Source: Numida meleagris (lineage: Eukaryota; Chordata; Aves; Galliformes; Numididae). Taken from it: a stretch of 64,000 nucleotides of DNA. Positions within the stretch are counted from its first letter, which is position 1; every line of letters begins with the position of its first letter. The notes beneath the pieces are model-generated. The model saw only the letters and a program-made list of their open reading frames with translations. It ran no database searches and had not been told where the DNA came from. Location of the stretch: positions 12,338,995 to 12,402,994 of the forward strand of contig NC_034412.1 in NCBI RefSeq assembly GCF_002078875.1, read 5' to 3'. This document shows, piece after piece, positions 12,650 through 24,450 of this stretch. The position numbers and the translations under genes were made by a program.

Positions 12650-14550
12650 GAGGCACAGCAGCCGCCCCGCGCGCTCCGTCCGGCGCGGCCGTCACGCAGA
12701 CACCCGCGGCCCCGCACGCGCGCAGGAACCAAAGCTCGCCGTGCCCGCTACTCCCCAGCAGATTAACTTCTTCTGAATTTCCGAACGTGGTAACAAAAAC
12801 ATTTCACCCTTCGCACCAGAGACAAAAAAGCTGCCTTCACGTGACAAGATTTTAGATTATCCTGCACGCCACTGTGACCGCGCGTGGCAGGAAGGCACCG
12901 TGGGCAGTTCGACTCCATAACATAAGCGCCCTCCGGGAGCTCGGACCTGCCAGCAGCCCGGGCCGCCCCGAGGAGCACCTGAGCCGCGGGACCCAGCGCA
13001 CCGCGGCAGGGTGGATCGTCAGCGTTCGGCGCGGCTTCCGAGGACGGTTCTTTTCACCGTGAAACGATCGACACCGAACGGAGGGCGAGCGCGGACGGCG
13101 CCGCCGGGGCTCCCACGGCCGACCCCCGCGGCGGCCGGCAGCACGCCCCCCGCGGGTGAGGCCGCCCGCCCGGGCTGGGGAGCAGGGCCGCAACCCCGAG
13201 GCGCGTCCCGCGGCCGGCACGGGCAGGGAGGCGCCCGCGGCCGGGGCGCGGCGGCCCGAGAACGGGACGGAGCCGTCCGCAGACGGCGCGGGGACGACCA
13301 AGGGCAGGGGCGGGCGCGAGGACGCGGCGCGGAGGCCGCCCTTACCTGGCAGGAGGCGCCGCTGACCCCCGGCGGGCAGGCGCAGCGGTAGGCGGCCGCG
13401 GGCGGGAGGCGGCGGGGCGCGGCGGGGAAGCAGGTGCCGTTGTTGCGGCAGGGCTGGCTGAGGCACGGGTCCGGCGCGGGGGGCGCGGCCGTGGCCGGCC
13501 CGGGGAGGCAGGCGCGGCGCTGGGCCAGGGCGAGCAGCAGCAGCAACAGCGGCGGGGCGGCTCGGGGCATGGCGGCCGGGGCGGGTGCCGCTCCGCTGCG
13601 GGCACCGGCGGCAGAAAAGGAGGGGACGGATGGAGGGACGGATGGAGGCGGCGGCCGCCCGGCTGCTCCCTACCCCCGTTCCCCGGGCAACGTGCGGGCG
13701 GGGACTGAGCGGGGAGGAGCCGGCCGCCGCGCCCGGCAGGGGGCAGCCGCCCGCCCGCAGCGCCGCCCGGACCCGGAGCCGGGCTGCAGCGGCGCGGGGT
13801 GGGGCGGGGCGCGCGGACCCGGGGTACCGGGAGCCGAGCACGTGCCCGGCCCTCCCGCTGCGGCGGCGGCAGGGGGAGGAGGCGGGGGAGCGCTGCCCTG
13901 GGTCGAGCCCTGAGAAATCAAAGCCTGGTGCAGAACTTCGCGTTCGCTTTTTGGTTATTGCTTCGCTCGCACGCGTCCTCTGCTGCTACTAGAGCTAGGT
14001 AAAGGCCGAAGGAGAGGAATATAGCATCAAACCGTAGAACGGGGGGGAAAAAAAGCCTTAGAAAGTGAACTTCTATGTTTTTTCCATAAAGCGGATAACA
14101 GCGTGAAGGTTAGCTGCGTTCCCCGACCTTCCAGGCAGTTGCTTCAACAAAAGTATTTAAATCCGTAGCAACTAGCGTCGGCGGCAGCACCGGGGCACGG
14201 CTCGCGCGAACCTTTGCGCTTCTCGTACAAGCGATGGCTGAAGGCGCGTCAGGGCCAGAAATGACGGCAACGCGGATGGAGCCGGGATTGCAGGAGGGGC
14301 TGGCGCCGCCTGAGTGCCGTAGCGGATCCCCGCACCCAGGCTGAGGTGAACTCTCGTTGCGGTTCCGTTACTTGACGAGCCCTGCAGCCTGGGTTGCTTT
14401 CCGTCCTTCTCCGCCGAAGATCTGTGCCGCGCTGGCTCCCTCTGCTGGCTCTGCTCGCCTCGCTCCGAACGCACCGGGCCGTTCAGACGGAGCCGATTTA
14501 GCTCCCGTCGGTCCCGGGTGGCAGTGGGCGGGTCCTGCGTCCACCTGCAG
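12650..14550. promoter_or_regulatory. DNER: CpG island and probable DNER promoter
   Basis: Very GC- and CpG-rich block contrasting sharply with the AT-rich flanks and covering DNER exon 1. Upstream of the ATG it has a consensus GC box (GGGGCGGGGC, 13,801-13,810, about 230 bases from the ATG) and a G-run cluster (about 13,868-13,890) with G-quadruplex potential. No clear TATA box is positioned for minus-strand transcription, so a dispersed CpG-type start is expected. The exact start site cannot be read from the sequence. Confidence 0.8.
13346..13570 (-). CDS. DNER: DNER coding exon 1: signal peptide and first EGF-like repeat
   Basis: DNER is a neuronal single-pass membrane protein with multiple EGF-like repeats that acts as a Notch ligand, for example from Purkinje cells to Bergmann glia. 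This exon gives 75 whole codons. Residues 4-16 form a Leu-rich signal peptide core after MPR. Residues 36-74 form an EGF-like repeat with six cysteines (36, 41, 47, 63, 65, 74) including CLSQPCRNNGTC and CACPPGVSGASC. The ATG (13,568-13,570) has a GCCGCC Kozak context, and the exon ends CAG followed by GTAAG (13,341-13,345). Order and strand next to TRIP12 match the amniote arrangement. NGT at residues 44-46 is an N-glycosylation sequon. The remaining exons lie beyond position 1. Alternative: another EGF-repeat protein, but synteny and cysteine spacing favour DNER. Confidence 0.92.
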
Positions 14551-17399
14551 GCACTGTGGTGATATAAATAAACAAACATAGACAATACACATACTCGAAT
14601 TAAGCTGCTTCGTTATGTTACAGCTGTCTCTTCATTAAGGTTACCTTTTTCTGCCCGTATTGGAGCTCCTCATGTGTTGACACGGAAGAACTGCTGTACT
14701 TGTCGCAACAGCTCTTCTTCCTTAGTGACCATTATCATACCCCGGAGACAAAAGGGGAAAAAAAGGAACTGAAAGACATTCTTCCAATTTGAAACTGGAC
14801 CACTTCTTACTGTTTTTAAGTATTTTTCCAAGCCATTTTTGCTATCATCTTGCACAGTAAGGAAAAAAAGAAACTAATCTGCTAAAGCTTGTTCCAGGAA
14901 GGCGACAGTGAACAATGCCAAAGGCCACGACCATGTCAAGTTATAACAAGCGTTTGTTCTATTCCATTCACAAAATCTGTTGCCTTGTTCTACAAGAAAG
15001 TAACTTGGTTTGACATGATTTGTTCCTGGTAAGTCCACCCAGGCTGCTCCTTGAATCTTTGTTATCTTCTCAGTGCTCTGAAATGACTGGTACATGTAAC
15101 CCAGAATTCTGTGGCGCTGGATTTTAAAGCAGCCGGGCTGTAATTCTGTGTCCTCCTTTTCAGTAAAAAAAAATGTTTGCCCTTTTGCAGTCTCCCAGGA
15201 CTTCATCGCCCTTCCACGCAGCCTTTCAAAGACAGTTGTTAATAGGGAGTTTCATAATGTTCCCTGAACATCTCATAGAGCAAACCACCAGGGCAAGCTG
15301 AAAAGGTGTTCTGCTCTCTAACCTGATCCCTCTCTCTTGGCTCAAGCTCTTCTGTCTGACCTTTGTGAAGAACAGGATGCCTGAACAGCCTGGGAGAGAG
15401 CACTCCTGTTCTTTGTGTTTTGTACCCTCAAAGGGTTCGCTAATTCTGATGGAACTCCAGTCTATGTCTGAGGCTTTTAAGTGGCCTTATACTTAATTTA
15501 CTCAAATAAGCATTGGAAAAAAAATGGTTTCGAGACTGACAGCTGGACCAGATGCTGAGTTCTGCTTATGTAGGAGTGTGGTATTTGCAGGAGAGAACAA
15601 CTTAAGAGCTAAACTAGTGGATACATCTAACAGAGCAGGGCATAACTATATCACCTGTGTTCCTTTCTCATTTTACGGAATATATAACCAATGCTCACAT
15701 TATAAATTTCATTTTCATAAAGAAATATTTAACTATACAACAGAAAATATTATGCCTAGCTAATTATCTAATGATTTTCTGAAACGCTGTGTCTTTTATG
15801 CATTTTAATGTTCCGATATGCATAGTTTAAATAACTTTAGTCAGCCTTCCACAAACAAATTGCTAATTGAAATATTCAGCAAGGATTCAAGCTGTCTGCT
15901 TCATTTACACTTATTAGACGTAATACAATTCAAATTCTAGCATCTAAGACACTAATAAGCTAAGCTATGTTACAGCTTAACTACGTGTTTTGATGTAGGA
16001 ATACTCATCCTCTAGTGGCTTGAAGCTTGAGATTTTGCAAGGCTTTTTTTCCCCCTCATCTATCTGTTCTGCTTAAATATTCAGTGAGGAACAAGAATCT
16101 CTGATTTCCCAAGGGGAAGTTATATGCTTTAAGTGTCCCCCCCAGCAGCGATCTTTCTTCAAATACTGATGAGTTCTTTTAAAACCTCTTTGTTTCCTTA
16201 GTGGAACTTACTTTGGTTGGTGTTTGTGTGCTTAAGGCTCTGAATGGAGGCAAAGTTTTAAATACATACATACGCTTTACTGCTATAGGTCAATGAAGAG
16301 GAAACATTGCTTTATTTTTATATGAAACTGAAAAATTCCTATTATTCTTCTACCTTGACACAGACCAGAAAGCAAGCTGCTCCCAGACAATGTATACAGT
16401 TTTGTCTGCTTTCCTCTCTGGCTCTCACATTTAGATTTATTTTAATTTTCTCCACTGTATTATTAGGCTGCTTGGAACTTGTATCTTTTCTTTTTTTCTG
16501 TTCGGCGTCTTTGATATAGGAAACTGTTGATAATGATTTGTTTCCCACTGACAACAGCAAAAGTATATATTGTTATTATTGTCCGTTGTTCGGGGGATCT
16601 ACAATACAAAGAGGGGCATTGATACAGCTAGTAAGGAGAGAGCAGCCGGCCTGGGTTCACTGTGGGAATCACGCAGTCATAGGAAACCACCGTGTTCCAA
16701 GAGGGCATCCATGCGACAGAATTTCAGGTTTTGTATTGGGGAGCACAAAAATACTGTGCTGCGTAAATCCACGGTGCCTATTTTTTTTATTAATGGCTAA
16801 CAGCTCAGGAGTGGCAATGTTCCCCCCATCTTTACCTGTTTGTTTGCCTTACAAACTTTCAGCGTCCTTGTTACGTATTTAGAGCAACAGCCTAAAATTA
16901 ACCCACGCTTCCCCACGACGTAGATGCCTCCCAAACAAAATGACTGTCATCTGTTTCAAGTCTTTCTCCAGAAGTTCCCAGACAAATTTATGTCTCGGTA
17001 ACTACTTTGCCTTTCCCCAGTAAGCACTATGTGTAATTCGAAATTAGACACTTCTGCAGCAAAGCTGTCCTTTCTATAGCGCTTTTTAGTGTCATGTTGT
17101 GCGGCGCTGCAGCAGGTATTATTGTACTTCTCAAAATAAGAAATTTATCTTAAGAATTTTATCTGGACCCGTGTTTAAGGAATTAAAGCTACATGGAATA
17201 AAATCACACATGTTTATACCAAGTTGGAGCCAAATTCTAAGGAGCTTGTTAGAAAATCTCTCGTAAAATAACAGCACAAAACTCGTGTTACAACTAATAT
17301 AGCTGCAGCTTAAGGTGTTTAAATCCTATGACATACGTGCAATAAAATAATTAAGGGAGAATGTATAGGTTTTTCCATTTACAAGTTTTCTGCTCTTTT

Positions 17400-17462
17400 C
17401 TTGGAGCTAGATGGTCTTGAAGGTCTCTTCCAACCCAAGCTATTCTGGGATTCTGTGATCCT
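17400..17462 (+). mobile_element. Short CR1 3'-end fragment
   Basis: AGATGGTCTTGAAGGTCTCT then TCCAACCCAAGCTATTCTGG and GATTCTGTGATC match the terminal about 60 bases of CR1, including the degenerate terminal octamer. Only the very 3' end is present. Confidence 0.85.
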
Positions 17463-20400
17463 TAAATCCAAGTCTTCGGCTCTGAAAAGATGACCCAAAG
17501 TGACTAATTTCAATAGAGATAAAACAATTTATAACGCATTGTTTATAGTCTTTTTTCAGTCAGGGAAACAGAGCAAATGGGAAACACAAAATCTTAATAT
17601 CAGAGTGATCATAAATCTTTCCTTTAGAATTAACATAGATGTTTCAGCAGCTCAAATGCTGTGCTTAGTGCAGCAGCTATCAGAACAAGTATTTGACCAT
17701 GAAAAATTTGAAAGAAATACTAGGTAAGAAGAAGAGCTATTTTTATATTCAGTAAATTATTTACGTGAATTTCAAGGTGTGCATGTCAGAGGACATGATG
17801 CCTATGTTCTAGTTGTCTGGAAAAACTTGCACATCAGAAGCCATACAGAGGAGAAATGAAGGACAAAATTCTGATAGACCTTTTCCTGAAATAAAAGCTA
17901 GTCACAAGGTAATCTATTAAGAACTTCTAGGCCTTAATGTTTCTCTTTGGTATTCTGCCTGAGCAATAAACAAAAGGGTGATGCTATAGGTTTCAAGGTT
18001 TGTGATTGCAAAGGAACCGCCCCTGTGATTCTACAGGCAGCTGCTGGTAGTTAAAACATCCTAGAGAAAATTGATTTTATTTTCATTTCAACACAAAATT
18101 TCACAGCAAATACAAGATTTAGTTTGTGGTGGTTTTGTGGTTGTTTTGTTTTCTTCTTCCTCTGTCATTTTTTCTTTCAAGCTTCCTTTTTAATTTCTGT
18201 ACAAGTTTGCTTTATTAATCATTATTATTATTATTTATTTTACAGTAAAATCTATCAACTATCACTAGATTTAAAATACATAGATATATGTTGCATTTTT
18301 TTCTATGCATGTTCTCTTACGCATCATTTTAAAGTACTAGATTATGGCTCAGTGCAAACTTGGCTTTATTTCATTCCCTCTGTAGGCACTTCTTTTACTT
18401 GAGAAAAGTGTAACTGTGTTTTAGTCAGTGTCGATCAACAAAATACCTTAACTCCTTCGTACCTTAAATCTTCAGGCTCACAACCAACTTACTCAGTGTT
18501 GATCACAACTCTCTACATCCCCAGCACCCTCCACAGAGATGGTGAAATATTACCTGAGCTTTACAGATCAAGCTCCATCCCATATCCTAAACTGTTTATG
18601 TAGATATCTAACTGACAAGTTGGATTCTTGCCCAACATCCTACAGGAAGCCAGTGGTGAGTAGCAAATTCAGCCTATAGTGCTCATTTAAACAACTAAAA
18701 CATAGCTACAGAAAGCAACCAAGCCCAAATTTCCTCAAAAATTCAGCATAAGTTTTGTCTATGTACTGTTCATGGAGAAAAAAAAATGAAGCCAGTCTTG
18801 CACTTCAACTGAAAGAGGGAGCAGTATGTAACATATTTGCTGTTAACATCAAAGTTAAGGAAGTGGATGTGCACTGGCGCTCCACATAGTCTGTGGCCAA
18901 AGTGTAGAGCAACCTCTTTTATACAGTACACAGTGCCTCCTGAAAAAGAGATGGTAGTGGTTTTAACACTCTTACATAAAGAACCTCCTTTATTGTGTCA
19001 GCACTAGAAATATACATGAAGTACAGTATCCAGTCCTTATTTGGAGACTGCATGCAAAGATGACTGTAGGTGTATTTTCCTCAGTAATTTAAACCTCAGT
19101 TTTAATCTGAATTCATCTTGTCTCATCAATCACACATTAGTTTTACATTTTTCTCTGGCATACTAAGGAACTATGTGCTATCAGAGTCATTTACACAGAA
19201 TTTTTACTTTTGTAGGCAATTCTACACTAGAATCAAGAATTTTTACATGCTTAGATAAACTGATTGTCTTTTTGTCACTGTATTTATCAAATAATATGGT
19301 GTAGCTTACAAGGGCAATTCATGGCAATACATGCTGAATTCTCATTGTTTCTCCATGTATAATCTCTGCAAATGCATTTTCTTCATGTAGTTATCCCTTG
19401 TTAACAATTCTTGTTTTCTGAGGAAGCAGGCACTGTGTTTAGCTTACTATGGGTCTGTAAAAGCTGTGTAGGAAATAAGCCAAAATTATATAGGATTTTT
19501 CTTATACCACAGAAGGCTTCAGAAATAGATGCCAGTGGGTAAGTGTCGCTTACATTTATATAAGAATAAATAAGTGTAAGATGTGATGTGAAACTTATTT
19601 GTCACACAAATAGAAGTAAGCATTCTTAATGGCTTTCAGTTAGGAGGACAGTGTGTGGTAGGCATTTATTACAAGATCAGCTGCAGTATTATTTAGATGC
19701 AGTTTTATCACTTTGGCCCTGAACATTTTTGGAACTGGGGCACACAAAAGACAGACATTCTTAATCTGTGCCTTAATACCAGAAGAATCCAGTCTGCAGT
19801 TACCAATTAGAAATTGATTTAGGACGTGTCATAACTCAACCCAAAAATCTTGGGGAGAGACCTGAATATACCAGCCTGGCTTTTGTCAGATAGCAGATCC
19901 TATATAACACACTGATAGGCAAAATTACTCTGTTTACTTTTAGTTCTGGATGAATAAATTACATATTAACATTTTGTTTCTGACAATGACTACAAAGATT
20001 ACAGAAATATACAGTGCTAAAAACATTAAGTAGCTTACTTGCATGTTTATACACACAAGACATTGTTATATTAATACAGTGACAGCTATTCCTGCTATTT
20101 TCTACTATAAAAAGAGAGCAACAACAATTTTTTATTTCCTTACCATCTTCCAGCAAAGCTGTGTAAGTGGCTATAAAGTTTGTGTTCCTACATGGTTTAA
20201 GAAGTCATTGACTCAAAATACTGAGTACAGAATCATTCATTCAGATTCCATATCCAGGTGTTGTGGTTCAGTTGTTTGGGTTTTTTGTTTTTCTCATTTT
20301 AAGTGTATTTATGCCTACCAACTACATGGAAAAATGTGTACTTACAGAGTTCTCCAGAGTACACAGCCACATACTGAAGTCCCTAGCACAGAGAGTTTTG

Positions 20401-23144
20401 TTGACGTAATCAGAAATCTAAGTAATAGGATCTTGGCATGCTATCCTCAGAGATATGCCTGGTTATTTCAGCTTAACGCATACAGCTTTGTGGTGCGTTA
20501 TAATGTTACGAATTACTTTAATCAGTCAGGGAGGGATTTTTCCATTAGGTGGTACCTCTGCAAGTGAAGCTTCTACTTCTGGAAGGAAGGCTGGTTGGTT
20601 CTGAAAACAACTATGTCACGTTATTGATTTGCCTTAAAGCAAACAGTTCATTTCCTCCATTACCAATGCTACCAAAAAAAAAAGCATAATAATTCAAAAC
20701 CAAAGGAACAGTTACTGACATTAGCAATTTTATGAAAGATTTTTCAATAAAGGTACATAAAGTGTGAGCTTGAAAACCAAAGTGCAAACGTGCAAGCTTA
20801 CATATGCATACGGAGCAAGAGTTAAATCTCATAGTGTCTGGTTTTCCATTGCCACGATTTTTTTCTTACCCAGTGCAGTCGAAAGGCATATGGAAAATAT
20901 CTTACACTTGTTGTTCTTGAAGAGGAAGTCATACACTTAAAGCTCCACTAAATGACAAACAAGGCAAGCTCCATAGAAGAATGCTTATCTTGAATTTGCC
21001 AGTGAATTTTATAAGTGGCCTTTGGCCAAGTAAGAAAACTCTGTTGCACTGAGTAATTCTATTACAACAGTAAATTAAAAATGCAGATTAACCTCTGAAA
21101 AGCTATTTTATTGATCTTGTGTAATGCAAAGCAAATAACATATTATTGATTTCTTAATATCTTTTAAGACTATATGAACATAATATGAAGTGTAGAAAAC
21201 AGTACTGTTCAGTATCACACAGTATTGCATAGTATTCTGATCTTCAGTGATTCAGGTGTGAAAAGGTCCATTCCTACGTTTAAAAGTCAAATAAGCAGGC
21301 CTCCTGAAAGTAACAACAGAAAGAACCAAAAGCATCTTTGATAAGAGTATTTGGGTGTATTGGATTGGACTAGATGTAATTTATATTGACATCAACTAAG
21401 TAACTGAAATTGCCTTATTCCATCTGAATTCTTGAAAAGCTAGAATTATTAGATAACAAGCAATATTTAACAGATTCTTTTTAATCTTTTCTCACAAAAA
21501 ATTAAAAATTCCTGGCAGATGATAAATTTTTGGATTCTGAGACTGTACTTGCAACCGTGTTTTGCTTGATGCTATACACAGAAAGGACAAAAATCTCCCC
21601 ACTATAAAAAACTTTCCATCAAAGCACAAGAAAGGGCAAAGGCAAGCATTACAGAAAGACAGAACAGCACAAAGGACACAATTAAGCAACATGGACCGTC
21701 ACAACAAGCCATTAGCATAGACAGCAGTTGTCAGTTACCATCATCTTCTTTGGGGCATGGCATAGGTTTTTAAAGTTTAATTCTAAGGTGGCTGAGGTAA
21801 CTTCAGTATGTACAGGTGCAAAATGAAGAACAGGAGTAAAGTTCCTTTTTTGGAGTATTGAATTGTATGTGCAGGAGAAAAGAGATAAGAAATACACATG
21901 CAAAAAAGAGATGGTTGACACCAGCAAAGCCATAGACTAAAACTGACTTGCATCGGTCCTTTAATTGTGAAAAAGCAATTGTGAATAAGTTGACTCTGCC
22001 AGTTAAAAAAATGAAGCTAAACAAAAATACCAATTACACAGTGGCTGTACATCCACTGAAAAATGTATGTAGATCTGAGAAGCTTGCTAAGCAGAAAACA
22101 TCAGCACGTTTAGATCCATTATGAATGAATTTGTTTTTGAGGCCATACTGACAGGGAGGATTGTTGTATTAAAAAATAAATAAATAAAATGTCCAGAAGA
22201 GTGATTAAAAGCATTATTCTGGACTTAGTGGTATCAAACATCTGGACATAAGTGGTGTTAGACACAGACTGGCATTTGGTCAGGAATAGTCTTCTCCTGC
22301 GCAGAAAAATAAAACAAGTAAATCATTAGAATGAAGGCTGCAGTTGAATGTGTTTGTGTGCAGATTACTAAATAAAATAAGCTGTGAAAGAACATGAATA
22401 AAAAATCAAAAATGGGACAGTAGCTGTCAGAAAATGAACATTGCAATGATAACAATGCTAACAGAAGAGACACATAGCTATATGAAAACGGTAATGTTTT
22501 TATTTAGTTTATTCTACTAACAGTGCTTCCACATTCAAGTTGAAGGATTGGTTGTAATGCTGTCTGTTCTGCTTATCTAGTAACTTCTCTTGTATGTTAG
22601 CTAGTCATATTTTTGAAAGAATTAAGTATTGTATTTTAAGAGATCAGTGCTGTCAGACTGTACCTAAGACAGGAGCTATCTCCAAGGGTCAATTTTGTTA
22701 GGTCATGAAGCGTATCTGTTCTTACTATAATAAGCTGTTGTTCTACCATTAATTGTTTTTGTGGGGTTTTTTCCCCCGCTGTCATTCTTTTTACAAATAT
22801 TTTTCTATGAAATAGCATTAATGAAGATCCAACCATCTATCAATACAAAGGATAATCTTACATGATCTCGGTTCTAACCGCTAACATTATATTAACTCAA
22901 AATCAGGCATCCCACTGCTGTCAAAACCAATATCAAGCATTATTGAGAGCAGCAATGTATAACACCCTCAGAAAAACGTGCATCTGATATCAAACGGCAT
23001 GTGAAGCTCTTTTCCCATAGGATCAAAGCTAAAAGTCTATAAACTACACTATAACTTTTGTTAGATGTATTTTGCAAGTGGATATTACTAAAAGTTAGCC
23101 AGTAACACTATAAAGCAGATTAGTTATATAACATGATCAGAGAT

Positions 23145-23504
23145 AGACCTCTTTGTGGCCTTCCAATACTTGAAGGGAGCGTATAAACAGGAGGGGGATC
23201 AACTGTTTGTGAGGGTGGATAGCGATAGGACAAGGGGGAATGGTTTTAAGCTGAGACAGGGGAGATGTAGGTTAGACATTAGGAGGAAGTTTTTCACACA
23301 GAGGGTGGTGACACACTGGAACAGGTTGCCCAGGGGGGTTGTGGATGCCCCGTCCCTGGAGGCATTCAAGGCCAGACTGGACGTGGCTCTGGGCAGCCTG
23401 GTCTAGTGGTTGGCGACCCTGCACTTGGCAGGGGGGTTGAGACTCGATGATCTTTGAGGTCCTTTTCAACCCAAGCCATTCTATAATTCTATGATTCTAT
23501 GATA
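23145..23504 (+). mobile_element. CR1 3' fragment with open ORF2 tail
   Basis: Reads 83 codons of CR1 ORF2 C-terminus in the plus direction (23,155-23,406; includes DRTRGNGFKLRQGRCRLDIR and NRLPRGVVDAPSLEAF), then the CR1 3'UTR and terminal repeats ATTCTATAATTCTATGATTC at about 23,480-23,500. The matching C-terminal segment of the 1.1-3.6 kb copy differs at several residues, so this is a different insertion and probably a different subfamily. Confidence 0.95.
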
Positions 23505-24264
23505 CCTGGAGCATCACCGTGGGCAAAAAGTGTTACTGTTATCATTTACCTCTTCAAATAACATACAGGGAATAGAACTTTTCCTAGTCTTTTGCATTGC
23601 ACATTCCTGATTTTACTAATCTTTCAATTTTCAGGCAATTTCTAGACATAATTTTCAGTCAATATCTGTTAGAATTGTTCTTTCTAGAAAATCCTGTATA
23701 TGGAATTATGGCATCTCCATAATTGCTGTGAAATTATCTTAACTGCTTATTCTGGAAGAAGTTGGAGGTGACAATTACCTGCTGCAACAGAACCTCAGAG
23801 CCATAACCACTCCTGAACACTGGTAAATACCTCTTCACTAAATACTGAAGACAACTCAGATGTCAGAATAAACTTCTGAAAGTTTAATCCTTTTAACTAA
23901 GAGAAGTAGAATCAATTAAGACCTTTAATTATCTGTTGGTTGAAGCAGAGTCTTATAAAGCTGAAAATTACTCATGATTTGCAGCTGCAGAGACCTTAGT
24001 CATTTCCCTTCATTTTATTGGAAAATTTAGAAAGCTTCTCTCCGCATATACATTTATTCTATTGAACATAAATTGATAGGTTTGATGCAGCACGAAACAG
24101 AACGAGACTGTTTCTGATGAGTATCAACTTCTTTCTGATTCTTGGTCAAATGCATGCACGCAGTTTTGATTTTAAATTCTAAATATAGTCAGCTCATTTT
24201 GAAACTGCAACATGTTTTAGTAAAACAGATTTATCCAGTTGGGTCTTTAAAAGCCCAGGGATGG

Positions 24265-24450
24265 AGGCTGCACAGTACCTCCGGGCATGAGGAGCAGAGG
24301 GGGATAATCCCTCAGTCTAGCAGCTGTGCTCCTGTGAGTGCAGCACAGGATGCTATTGCCTTTCTTTGCTGCCAGGGCATGCTGCTGACCTGAATTCAGC
24401 CCTGTTCAGTAGGGTTGCGCTCCAGCTACTCAATCCCTTTATCTCTGATT
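24265..24450 (-). mobile_element. Degraded internal CR1 fragment
   Basis: Plus-strand CAGCACAGGATGCTATTGCC, TTTCTTTGCTGCCAGGGCAT and GCTGCTGACCTGAATTCAGC parallel the antisense of CR1 internal sequence (compare about 1,720-1,780). Divergent, ends uncertain. Confidence 0.7.

Larger units (their letters stand above)
1..13345 (-). other. DNER: DNER intron 1 (5' part)
   Basis: Everything left of the exon 1 donor is transcribed as DNER intron 1, which is very long in other vertebrates. No further DNER exon (EGF cysteine pattern) is recognisable. It carries a long CR1 copy (about 1,118-3,605), older CR1 pieces (about 1-125 and 9,090-9,440), a poly-A/poly-G tract (about 7,022-7,056) and a TAAT-rich candidate element near 12.3 kb. 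About 3,610-9,090 otherwise shows only unique AT-rich sequence. Confidence 0.8.

Noticed and set aside
12852..13841. Minus-strand 329-codon ORF across the CpG island
   Set aside because: Pro/Arg/Ala-rich translation typical of GC-rich sequence read in the wrong frame. It overlaps DNER exon 1 in another frame and matches nothing I know.
13434..13992. Plus-strand ORFs of 159 and 135 codons in the CpG island
   Set aside because: Compositionally biased shadows of the same GC-rich block, with no recognisable domain.
14172..14585. Minus-strand 137-codon ORF upstream of DNER
   Set aside because: No domain and unusual composition. It lies in the moderately CpG-rich shoulder where chance ORFs are common.
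20043..20567. Plus-strand 174-codon ORF in the intergenic region
   Set aside because: The sequence resembles no family, lies in AT-rich DNA without promoter or splice context, and is within the length expected by chance in a 64 kb window.
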